Positions 49,713 to 57,153 of a DNA stretch of 64,000 bases are shown here, piece by piece. Under the pieces are notes generated by a model, which saw only the letters and a list, made by a program, of their open reading frames with translations, had not been told where the DNA came from and ran no database searches. Made by a program: the position numbers and the translations under genes. The stretch is from Prosthecobacter vanneervenii (GTDB lineage Bacteria; Verrucomicrobiota; Verrucomicrobiia; Verrucomicrobiales; Verrucomicrobiaceae), in the NCBI RefSeq assembly GCF_014203095.1, contig NZ_JACHIG010000005.1, forward strand, positions 457,507 through 521,506, given 5' to 3'. Position 1 is the first letter of the stretch. Each line of letters begins with the position of its first letter.

Positions 49713-49969
49713 CAGTGAAAAGGGGGTGTCGGAGCGCGTGACGGGAGAATCGGAATAAAAAGTAATCTGGGTGCTTTTCGGCCTGTTAGGCGGCAGCGCG
49801 GAAAGGCATTGGCACCTTTGACATGGCAAACCCGGAAAGTGCACAAACGTTCGACCAAACGAGGCTTTCGTTCTGTCTCAGGTCGGTGGGGGGATTTCTC
49901 ATGAAGTGGGGCGCTGGTTGGGGCTTGGCGGTACGTCGTCGTGAGACATGCAGACCATGCCTAACGTTC

Positions 49970-49999
49970 AGAATAGCGAAAACGCCACCCTCCAGTCAA
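49970..49999 (-). promoter_or_regulatory. Candidate promoter of the giant gene
   Basis: The 330-base gap upstream of the giant gene (49713-50042) holds no gene. On the minus strand it has TTGACT (49999-49994) and TATTCT (49975-49970) with an 18-base spacer, the best sigma70-like pair found there. It would give an untranslated leader of about 250 bases. Nothing else was recognised in the gap, and no Shine-Dalgarno sequence precedes the ATG. Confidence 0.35.
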
Positions 50000-50042
50000 T
50001 GCAAATACATCGGCTTTACGATTTTTCGTCTTTGCAAACAGC

Positions 50043-53000
50043 TCAGGGGACCACTGTGGCAGCTCCATCTAGGATTTCCACGCGTAATGCCGCCAGATCA
50101 CCAGCTTCCTTGGTGACTAACACACTGATTCTGTGAGTTCCAGCAGCCAGATCCAGCTCCTGCTGCGGATTGAGTTCCTTGAGTTCAGCCTCATCCACAG
50201 CTACAACGATCCCCTTAACCGTGCTGAAGCCCAGCTTTACCTTTCCGGCACCATCCAGTTTCAGACCGAATTGTACGATTTTTGGGAACCATGGATACAT
50301 GCGCTGGGCAGCCGGCAGGTCGGATAGGGGGAGATCCCCACTGACCTGGCTGATGGCAAGCTGCCATGGATAGGGATATTTCTCATCATTGAGGGCAAAG
50401 CTGCCCACATGGCGGACATGGTCCACATCCTTCTGCTCCATCTTGCCCATGGCCTTCCAGGTGCGCACATAGCGGTTGGGCTGGGTCTTGTAGGCTCCTT
50501 CGCGGCCCAGTTCGGAGAGGAAACGCACCAGATCGACGAATTCGTCCTCCCGCAGGCTGGCGGTCAGGCCGGGGGGCATCATGCTCACGGGGCTCATCTG
50601 GCGGCTGGCGATGGAGGACTTGGCCACCTTGAGGATCTGGTTGGCGGGGTCACGAATCGTCAACTCCTCCGCACCGTCATTGATCAGGCCGCCGGAGATC
50701 ACTCCGCCGTCCTTTTTGCTGATGATGACCATGTGGTAGCCCTCCTTGATCTTCTTGCTGGGTTCCAGCAGGCTTTCGATGAGGTAGTCCACCGGGGCGC
50801 TGGCCCCGATGCTGACGAGGTTTGGCCCCAGCACGCCTCCGGATTCACCAATGGCGTGGCAAGTCATGCAAAGAATCTGCTGGCGGCGGTACACGGCCTC
50901 GCCACGTGCGGGGTCGCCCTGGGTCTTCACCTTGGCCACGAGGGCGCTCATTTCTTCGGGGGTCAGGGGGCGGTCCATCTGCTTCACACCACCGGCCTTT
51001 TTCAGCGCATCGGCCAGCGGGCCCTGGATGCCACGGGAGGTGACCATGCGGATGCCCTCCACGGCCACGGAGTCAAGAATCGTCTTGCCGTCCAGCTCCT
51101 TAGCCAGCACGCCGGGGAGCTGCTTGTTTTTGAGGAAAACGGTCAAAATCGGCTTGGCGGCGTCCACGTCCGCCTTGGCCAGGAACTCCACGGCGCGCTT
51201 GGCGGCCAGCTGCGGGCCCACGCTGGTGAGACCGTCGATCATGAGGCTGCGCAGGCCGTTGTCCTGGGACTCGGCAAAGAGCTTGTCAAAGAGGTCGCGG
51301 GATTTCACGCCTCCGAGGGCCGTGAGGCCGCGCACAGCCCCGTCTTTAATAGCGGGGATGGTCTTGGCATCGGTGAGCAGGGCCACCAGCTTCTCACGGG
51401 CGGGCTCCACCTTCCAGAGCCCGGCCAGGATGGCGGCGCGGTGCACCACGTGGGGCTCGGGGCGGTCAAACCAGGCCATGATGGTGTCTTGAGCGCCTTC
51501 AGGGATGATCTTGCGGTCGGTGGCAGCCTTGATGAGGGCATCCTGCAGGCCCACGTAGTGGGGGGCCAGGGCGGCGTCATTCACCATGGCCACCAGGACC
51601 TTGGCCTGGGCGGCATCAGCGGCGGCTCCGGCCATGGCCAGCACGGCAGCGGCGTCCTCGGTGCTGAGTTTTCCGGCCTTGAGGGAGGCAAAGAGCGGCG
51701 GCAGGGCATCGCTGCGGCCGGTGCTCTTCATGGCATAGACGAGGTGCTTGGGGCGCTCGTCCAGCTTGAGCTTGCCGCTGCTCACGGCGGGCAGCCACAC
51801 CTCTGCCTGCTCCCGGCAAGTCTGCTCCAGAAGGAAGTCCAGATTCTCATCCATGGGCATGTCCAAAACCTTGAGCGCCAGACTGATAGCACCAGGCTTG
51901 CGCATGTCTGCCAGGACGGCCAGCGCCCACAGGCGCACCTGGGCATTGTCATCGGCCACGGCCTTTTCCAGCACCTTCATGGCGTCTCCGTATTCCTTCC
52001 AGCGGTGGGAGAGAATGCGCAGAGCGGCGGCGCGGATGCGGGGGTCGGAGTTGTCCCAGAGCTTGCGCCAGAGGGTGGGGGCAAAGGAGTTCACCCCTTC
52101 GCGGGCCCAGGTGGCCTCCAGCAGGGCGTGGGCATCGGCTTCCTTGCTGGTGTCCAGCGCGGCGGCCCAGGCCTCGATCTCGCGGCCAGCCTTGGCAGCG
52201 CCCTGGTCGCGCAGCTCGCGCTTGGCAAAGCGGCGCACGTAGTTGCGGTCAGACTTCAGCATGTTCAGCAGGTCGGCGGTGGAGGCACCGGCGATCTGGG
52301 GCTTGGGGCTGAGCGGGCGGCCCTTGGCGGTGATGCGCCAGATGCGGCCGTGCTGGTGGTCGCGGCGGGCATCGCGGAAGTCCACTTCGCCGTGCTGGAT
52401 GATCGGATTGTACCAGTCGGCGATATAAAGAGCGCCATCGGGGCCCATTTTCACGTCGATGGGGCGAAAGGCACGGTGGGTGGAGGCCAGCAGGTCCGGC
52501 AGCTGCTTGGCGATATAGCCGCTGCCGCTCGGGGTGAGCTGGAAACGGTTCACGCGATTGCCACGGAAGTCATTGAGCACGAAGTTGCCCTGGAAGTCGG
52601 CGGGGAAATGCGGGTCCTCGATGATTTCCAGGCCGCACTGCTTGGGCTGGCCGGGGCTGAGGCCGTGGAGGATGCGCTTGGCCCCCGGGGAGGTGGCAAA
52701 GACGGAGCCTGGGAAGATGTAGTTTACCCCTTCCCCGCCCGCGCCGTCGCAGGCAAAGCTCTGGCCCCAGCGGTCAAACTCAAAGCCCCAGGGGTTGATC
52801 AGCCCCTTGCTGATGACCTCCGCGCGGCGCGTCTCCGGGCGGAACTCCCACACGCCACCGCCCATCAGGCGGCGCACGCCGTAGGGCGTCTCCATATGCG
52901 TATGAATATAAATGGACTGCGCAAAGTACAGCATGCCCTCCGGGCCCCAGCGAAAAGTGTGCAGCAGATGGTGGGTGTCCTCCGTGCCAAAGCCGCTGAG

Positions 53001-53459
53001 CATCACCGTGCGGTCATCTTCCTTGAGGTCACCATTCGCATCCTTGAGAAAGAGCACCTCGGTGGAGTTCGCCACATACAGGCCGCCATCTCCCGGGGCC
53101 AGGGCGGTGGGGATGTGCAGCCCCTCGGCAAAGGTGGTGGACTTGTCGGCCTTGCCATCATTGTCCGTGTCTTCCAGCACGACGACCTGGTCCTTGGCCT
53201 CCTCCCCGGGCTTGATGTGCGGGTAGGTGGTGCTGGACACGACCCAAAGGCGGCCCTGCGCGTCCCAGTTCATCTGCACCGGCTTCTGGATCAGGGGCTC
53301 TGCGGCAAAGAGATTCACCTCAAAGCCCTCGGGGACCACAAAGGCCTTCAGCTCCGCCTCGGGGTGTGCATCTGGCAGATCGGCCAGAGACGTGGGCTGC
53401 GAGGCATGCGCAGCCAAACCGATCGAACCAAGGAGAATCAGGGCAAGGCGGGTGGTCAT
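50043..53459 (-). CDS. PVC-type membrane-bound dehydrogenase/HEAT/haem-binding protein
   Basis: 1,138 residues, exported (signal peptide MTTRLALILLGSIGLAAHA). Residues ~30-400 form the beta-propeller of the putative membrane-bound dehydrogenase family (TIGR02604 type: EGFEVNLFAAEPLIQKPVQM, DAQGRLWVV, HHLLHTFRWGPEGMLYFAQS, GPDGALYIADWYNPIIQHGE). Residues ~420-850 are HEAT-like alpha repeats. Around residue 864, CMTCH is a c-type haem site opening a TIGR02603-type domain (GGVLGPNLVSIGASAP, LIESLLEPSKKIKEGY, LREDEFVDLVRFLSELG). A ~130-residue C-terminal beta domain follows. Such proteins are abundant in Planctomycetes and Verrucomicrobiota and are thought to oxidise sugars or alcohols in the periplasm; the substrate is unknown. 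No functional link to the giant gene is evident. Confidence 0.88.
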   Translation of the reverse strand: MTTRLALILLGSIGLAAHASQPTSLADLPDAHPEAELKAFVVPEGFEVNLFAAEPLIQKPVQMNWDAQGRLWVVSSTTYPHIKPGEEAKDQVVVLEDTDNDGKADKSTTFAEGLHIPTALAPGDGGLYVANSTEVLFLKDANGDLKEDDRTVMLSGFGTEDTHHLLHTFRWGPEGMLYFAQSIYIHTHMETPYGVRRLMGGGVWEFRPETRRAEVISKGLINPWGFEFDRWGQSFACDGAGGEGVNYIFPGSVFATSPGAKRILHGLSPGQPKQCGLEIIEDPHFPADFQGNFVLNDFRGNRVNRFQLTPSGSGYIAKQLPDLLASTHRAFRPIDVKMGPDGALYIADWYNPIIQHGEVDFRDARRDHQHGRIWRITAKGRPLSPKPQIAGASTADLLNMLKSDRNYVRRFAKRELRDQGAAKAGREIEAWAAALDTSKEADAHALLEATWAREGVNSFAPTLWRKLWDNSDPRIRAAALRILSHRWKEYGDAMKVLEKAVADDNAQVRLWALAVLADMRKPGAISLALKVLDMPMDENLDFLLEQTCREQAEVWLPAVSSGKLKLDERPKHLVYAMKSTGRSDALPPLFASLKAGKLSTEDAAAVLAMAGAAADAAQAKVLVAMVNDAALAPHYVGLQDALIKAATDRKIIPEGAQDTIMAWFDRPEPHVVHRAAILAGLWKVEPAREKLVALLTDAKTIPAIKDGAVRGLTALGGVKSRDLFDKLFAESQDNGLRSLMIDGLTSVGPQLAAKRAVEFLAKADVDAAKPILTVFLKNKQLPGVLAKELDGKTILDSVAVEGIRMVTSRGIQGPLADALKKAGGVKQMDRPLTPEEMSALVAKVKTQGDPARGEAVYRRQQILCMTCHAIGESGGVLGPNLVSIGASAPVDYLIESLLEPSKKIKEGYHMVIISKKDGGVISGGLINDGAEELTIRDPANQILKVAKSSIASRQMSPVSMMPPGLTASLREDEFVDLVRFLSELGREGAYKTQPNRYVRTWKAMGKMEQKDVDHVRHVGSFALNDEKYPYPWQLAISQVSGDLPLSDLPAAQRMYPWFPKIVQFGLKLDGAGKVKLGFSTVKGIVVAVDEAELKELNPQQELDLAAGTHRISVLVTKEAGDLAALRVEILDGAATVVP

Positions 53460-53702
53460 AGAAAAGGGAAGCGCAAGATACGACTCTGCGGCGCATCTTT
53501 AGCAAGCATTCTCTCGTAGAAATGCAGCCGGGGAGTGCAGAAGGTTTGTCGGATCTGGCAATGGCTGGCGAGGAGTGTGCAGCGGCAGGCAGACTTGCTT
53601 CCAGCTCCATAAGCCCCCCTGCCCCGCCCTGTTGGATAAAGATTGCCGCCCCTGCCCACCCTCCGCTAAAAAGGAAGCCATCGACCTCCCGCCTCCCGAG
53701 CC

Positions 53703-54233
53703 ATGAGCAAAAGCAAACCCCAGCGGAAAACCCGCGAGAAACCCCAACGCCAGGGCGAGCAGGAGAGCACGCCGGACAGCCCCAGCACCCAGGCGACCAC
53801 CGACACCCCGGTGCCCCCTGACACCCCGCCACCCGCTGCCAAGAGCGAGGCCCAAGGCACCACAGCGCGGAAGGTCCCTGCAAAGTCCCACTTCCATGGC
53901 GGCCTGGAGGCCACGCTGGACACCACCGCCCTGCTGCTCATGCAGGCGGCGGTGCTGGCAGCCGTGGCCACGCTGATCATCGCCGGAGTGGCGGGCATCG
54001 TACCCGCACTGCTGCAGGTCGCCGGTGCCTGGCTCGTCCGCCTGATCCTCTGCGCCCTGGCCGAGCACCTGCGCCTGCAAAAGAAAGCCCAGGGCCTGCC
54101 CTACGATGGCCGCATCTCCGAAGCCAAAGAGGAGATCACCTACGCCTGCAGCGAATGCGGAGCCCTCCTGCATTCCACCACCCGCTGCGACACCTGCGGA
54201 CGCCCCCTCGAGCAGGAAGGCGCAGGAGGCTGA
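53703..54233 (+). CDS. Small membrane protein with C-terminal zinc ribbon
   Basis: 176 residues, family not recognised. The first ~65 residues are charged, Pro/Thr-rich and likely disordered. Residues ~75-120 contain two hydrophobic segments (TTALLLMQAAVLAAVATLII and VPALLQVAGAWLVRLILCAL) that could be a membrane hairpin. The C-terminus has a rubredoxin/zinc-ribbon pattern: CSECG and CDTCG separated by about ten residues (Cys 149, 152, 162, 165). Divergent from the haem-binding protein gene across a 243-base gap in which nothing else was recognised. Confidence 0.6.
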   Translation: MSKSKPQRKTREKPQRQGEQESTPDSPSTQATTDTPVPPDTPPPAAKSEAQGTTARKVPAKSHFHGGLEATLDTTALLLMQAAVLAAVATLIIAGVAGIVPALLQVAGAWLVRLILCALAEHLRLQKKAQGLPYDGRISEAKEEITYACSECGALLHSTTRCDTCGRPLEQEGAGG

Positions 54234-54252
54234 GTGCCGCCAGCACCCCTTT

Positions 54253-54307
54253 GGACTGCGGTCGCGAAGATGCAAGGCGCAGGCCTGCATCGCAGCTACG
54301 GCTTTCC
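54253..54307. repeat. REP-like imperfect inverted repeat in a convergent gap
   Basis: In the 327-base gap 54234-54560, which has no gene, a ~55-base imperfect palindrome has inner arms GATGCA/TGCATC and outer arms starting GGA and ending TCC (about 15 of 22 arm bases pair). It lies just after a plus-strand gene and before a convergent minus-strand gene, a typical REP or bidirectional terminator site. No T-tract is present. Confidence 0.35.
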
Positions 54308-54560
54308 ACTGGCTGAATGGCATTCAAATACCATCTCATACCCGCAAGTGGCATCCGTTAGCTTACTCGGTCCCATCAAGACCACGCAAACCACGAGCCG
54401 CTCAAAAAGCAGCAGCTTCATGTGCCGCACTCCAAACTGCACCATACCACGCCATGGCATGCGTCTTCATACTCCCCAAACAAAAACGCGACACCCTGTG
54501 AGGGATGCCGCGTCTGTTTGCTCAACACCTAACAACTAACAATCTTAAACCACCCAGCGA

Positions 54561-54941
54561 TCAGCGGCGGCCGAAGAGGCGGCCAAAGAAGCCGGGGCGG
54601 CGCATGCCTTCGGCGTGGTTGATGCGGGCGGACTCGCGGTTTTCAGCGCGGTTGAGATTCACGGTTTCTCGGCGGGTCAGGTGGCCGCCGTGCATGGCCA
54701 TGTCGCGCGTCTCGCGCTGCTGGATGCGCTGCTCTCCGCGCTGCAGGCGTCCGGCCTGCAGCGGGCTGAGGCGGCCTGTGGCCACACCATGGTTAATACG
54801 GCGCTGCTCATTGTTGAGTCGGCCGCTGACCTCATTCACACGAGGATGCGAGCGGAAGAAGGGAAACCCGGCGCTGGCGCTGTTTGGCACTGCAATCATG
54901 CCCAGCACGGTGGCCACGGCGAGGGAGTGAAACGTTTTCAT
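54561..54941 (-). CDS. Secreted Arg-rich protein with duplicated RINxGxxxGxL motif
   Basis: 126 residues from the ATG at 54941, which opens a clear signal peptide (MKTFHSLAVATVLGMIAV, cut near SASA); a longer start at 55037 would place the signal internally. The mature part has two ~33-residue helical units: NNEQRRINHGVATGRLSPLQ with AGRLQRGEQRI, and RETRDMAMHGGHLTRRETVN with LNRAENRESARI. This RIxxGxxxGxLTxxEaxxL pattern occurs in many small exported bacterial proteins of unknown function. The tail GFFGRLFGRR is basic. Confidence 0.65.
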   Translation of the reverse strand: MKTFHSLAVATVLGMIAVPNSASAGFPFFRSHPRVNEVSGRLNNEQRRINHGVATGRLSPLQAGRLQRGEQRIQQRETRDMAMHGGHLTRRETVNLNRAENRESARINHAEGMRRPGFFGRLFGRR

Positions 54942-55144
54942 GGTGGTTGATGGGTTGGTTTGTTCTGTGATCGATGACTCTTTTGGGAAGGCGTCGCCAA
55001 AAGCGAACGTCAGCCAGTGAGACGCGGCACAGAACACCCCGATTCAACCCAAAGGAGCCCCGTTTGAAAATTGGGCGCATATCCTATCTTAAATAAGCAG
55101 GCATGCCCTCAGCACCGCCTGCCGCCCCACCCCTGCCCCAGCGA

Positions 55145-55702
55145 CTACTCCGCGCCGCACAGCCGTGCCAGATGCAGCTCCACGGTGCGCCCGCCTTCCT
55201 CCACAAACAGCACGCCGTCCTGCAGCGTGATCGTCAGGCTCATGGAGCGATCTGCCAGCGTGCCGAGCTCCTGGCTCTCTGCCGCCGGGATCTGCCACAC
55301 GTGGAGATTCTGCACCCGCGTAAACTTCCCCGCCAGCCCGGCCCACCACGTGGCCGCCGTATTGGCAAAGCTGTACACACTGACCTTGCGCGAGCGCCCG
55401 CAGGTGCGCACCAGGCGCTTCTCATCCGGCTGGCCAAGATCGATCCAATGCACCAGCAGCCCGGTGAGATCATGCTGGCTCAGCGCAGGCTCGTCGGCCT
55501 CCCACATGTCCTTGCCAAACTCCAGCGTGCCGTGGTCGTTGTTCTCTGGCGCATTCAGCACATAGGCCAGCAGCCGGATCATCATGCGCTCCTCCGTCTC
55601 CGAGGGATGCCGGGCGATGGTGAGCTCGTGGTCGGAGTAGATGTTGTGGTCGAGGTCCGAGAGGGAGACCTTGGCTTTGTAGATGATCGCTTTGAGTGCC
55701 AT
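55145..55702 (-). CDS. yaeQ: YaeQ family protein
   Basis: 185 residues from the ATG at 55702 (MALKAIIYKAKVSLSDLDHN); a start 12 bases upstream is possible but adds MRPH, which does not fit the family. E. coli YaeQ is 181 residues. Conserved pieces include YSDHELTIARHPSETEERMM, RLLAYVLNA, EPALSQHDLTG and WIDLGQPDEKRL. The fold is a PD-(D/E)XK nuclease-like variant; the physiological role is not settled. Stands alone between unrelated small genes. Confidence 0.9.
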   Translation of the reverse strand: MALKAIIYKAKVSLSDLDHNIYSDHELTIARHPSETEERMMIRLLAYVLNAPENNDHGTLEFGKDMWEADEPALSQHDLTGLLVHWIDLGQPDEKRLVRTCGRSRKVSVYSFANTAATWWAGLAGKFTRVQNLHVWQIPAAESQELGTLADRSMSLTITLQDGVLFVEEGGRTVELHLARLCGAE

Positions 55703-55769
55703 GTGGGGGCGCAAAGAGTCCAGAGGTCAGGGAATAGTCAAGGAATCATGGCATGCACATCTTGTGCGC

Positions 55770-56063
55770 TTAGTGCAGCTCGTGCACGGCATCCCGCGCT
55801 CCGTGCAAGATGCGCACGATCTCCAGCTGCGTTCCAACGCGATACACGATCAGATAGTTTTTCCTGACAGTGCGAAACCACAGATCGTGCCGGGTGAGAT
55901 CGCGACGGCGGTGCCCCAGTGTTGGCAGTGCCGCCAGATGCTCCGCCTCTGCCCGGATGTCTGCCTCCAGGGCATCGGCCGCCTCGGGGTTGTGCTGCGC
56001 CACGTAGGCCCAGATGTCCTGCAGGTCTCCCTGGGCGGCACGGCTGTAAATCGGTGCCGTCAT
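55770..56063 (-). CDS. parE: ParE/RelE-type toxin
   Basis: 97 residues with the ParE fold: YSRAAQGDLQDIWAYVAQHN, then ADIRAEAEHLAALPTLGHRR, YLIVYRVGTQLEIVRILHGARD. The terminal strand VRILHGARD is the usual ParE ending. ParE toxins inhibit DNA gyrase, whereas related RelE proteins cut mRNA; the sequence favours ParE. Its ATG overlaps the antitoxin stop codon by 4 bases (ATGA), so expression is coupled. Confidence 0.88.
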   Translation of the reverse strand: MTAPIYSRAAQGDLQDIWAYVAQHNPEAADALEADIRAEAEHLAALPTLGHRRRDLTRHDLWFRTVRKNYLIVYRVGTQLEIVRILHGARDAVHELH

Positions 56064-56311
56064 GCCTGCGCCCGCCAGCGTGCCTTGAAAGCCGCCATCT
56101 CGGCGCGTGACTCCTCGGACGTGAGGCTGCGCCCGCTATCCAGATCACTCAGGCCCTCGTCGATCCTGGCAGAGGCTGCTGCCTTCCACTGCTCCTGCTG
56201 CTGCATGAGCCCGAGGGAGTCCACCACGACCTCATCGGCGCTCTCGTAAAGCCCTGAGGCGATCTTTTGCCGCACGAAAGATTCCATGGCAGCAGGGAGG
56301 GTCACAGTCAT
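56060..56311 (-). CDS. parD: ParD-type antitoxin
   Basis: 83 residues: an N-terminal ribbon-helix-helix (MTVTLPAAMESFVRQKIASG then ESADEVVVDSLGLM) that binds its own promoter as a dimer, and a charged C-terminal tail that should wrap the toxin. First gene of the pair, overlapping parE by 4 bases. A near-consensus promoter lies immediately upstream. Confidence 0.87.
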   Translation of the reverse strand: MTVTLPAAMESFVRQKIASGLYESADEVVVDSLGLMQQQEQWKAAASARIDEGLSDLDSGRSLTSEESRAEMAAFKARWRAQA

Positions 56312-56316
56312 GCCAC

Positions 56317-56344
56317 ATCATCTCTCAAAGCTCCGCACTGTCAA
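56317..56344 (-). promoter_or_regulatory. Promoter of the parDE operon
   Basis: On the minus strand a perfect TTGACA (56344-56339) and GATGAT (56322-56317; 4 of 6) are 16 bases apart. Transcription would begin at or within a base or two of the parD ATG (56311), predicting a leaderless or nearly leaderless antitoxin mRNA, unless parD really starts at the in-frame ATG 24 bases further in. Confidence 0.5.
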
Positions 56345-56400
56345 GACAGCCACACCACCCAGCCCCCGCCCCGCCTTTCCTCACCCCATGCGGAATAGGA

Positions 56401-56429
56401 TTGAAAAAATTGCGCAAACCCAAAATAAT
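56401..56429 (+). promoter_or_regulatory. Strong sigma70-type promoter for the paired secreted proteins
   Basis: TTGAAA (56401-56406) and AATAAT (56424-56429) match 5 of 6 bases each, with an ideal 17-base spacer, 92 bases upstream of the ATG at 56522. It sits in the 210-base gap divergent from the parDE promoter. Confidence 0.6.
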
Positions 56430-56521
56430 TTTCCCTGATACTGCGTCCAATCGCCTTTGCCCGCCCGCCCCTGCCCCACCGGCATGCTGCAGCACCTGCA
56501 CGCATACGCCTCTCCACTCCC

Positions 56522-57082
56522 ATGAAAGCCACACGCCTCCTCGCCGCTGCATTCATCCTCACGGCCGCCAGCCTGCATGCCCAGGTACAGCCAGCACGAG
56601 TGCCCGTCCGTGTGGGGCAGTCCCTCGCGCCTGCCAGCACCACGCCCACCCTGAGCACCAACTACCGCCTGACGCTCACCGCCAAGTCCGGCGACAAATC
56701 CCTCGGTGCCGTCTCCCAGCTCACGTGCTCCACCGGACTGGAGGTCTCCGGCTTCCTGGACAAGCCCCAGGAGGACAGCATGCCCGCCACCACGCTCTCT
56801 CTGCACGGCAAGATGGCCGAGCAAGAAGATGGCACGCTGCTGGTCACGTATCACTTTGGCCTGAGCGTGCCGGTGGTATCGAGCACCACCACGTCCGCAC
56901 CTGCCAAGAGCAAGGACGCCGCCGGAGACAAAGCCGAGCCCGCACCCCAGACCACCGTTTTCTCCTTCCGAGATCACTCCTCCAGCGGCGCGCTGCGCGT
57001 GCGGCCCGGCCGCAGCTATGAGCTGATGACGATGGCCGGCGTGGCCTACACCCTCACCATCAGCGCAGAGCCACAGAAATAA
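56522..57082 (+). CDS. Secreted protein of unknown function, paralogue 1
   Basis: 186 residues with a signal peptide (MKATRLLAAAFILTAASLHA). Family not recognised. The mature part is a beta-rich domain: STNYRLTLTAKSGDKSLGAV, LTCSTGLEVSGFL, EQEDGTLLVTYHFG, and a closing SYELMTMAGVAYTLTISAEP. A Lys/Ala/Pro linker interrupts it. It matches the next gene motif for motif, so the two are a tandem duplication. Probably co-transcribed from the promoter at 56401; 71 bases separate it from the next start. Confidence 0.72.
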   Translation: MKATRLLAAAFILTAASLHAQVQPARVPVRVGQSLAPASTTPTLSTNYRLTLTAKSGDKSLGAVSQLTCSTGLEVSGFLDKPQEDSMPATTLSLHGKMAEQEDGTLLVTYHFGLSVPVVSSTTTSAPAKSKDAAGDKAEPAPQTTVFSFRDHSSSGALRVRPGRSYELMTMAGVAYTLTISAEPQK

Positions 57083-57153
57083 ATAAATCTGTGGCCGCTC
57101 AGCATCGCAGCGCCAGTCTCCACCCCGCCCCACCGCCCCTCTTACCGACGCCG

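Noticed and set aside
14943..49712. CRISPR array or intergenic repeats within the 35-kb region
   Set aside because: The periodicity is at protein level, repeats vary in length and sequence, and the reading frame is continuous.
49713..49844. Longer start for the giant protein
   Set aside because: It would place the signal peptide at residue 45 and adds the only Cys residues seen; the ATG at 49712 gives a normal export signal.
50409..53519. 1,036-codon plus-strand open frame opposite the haem-binding protein gene
   Set aside because: The translation is His/Gly/Ala/Gln-rich without recognisable domains, whereas the minus-strand product has clear propeller, HEAT and CxxCH features. GC-rich third positions explain the open antisense frame.
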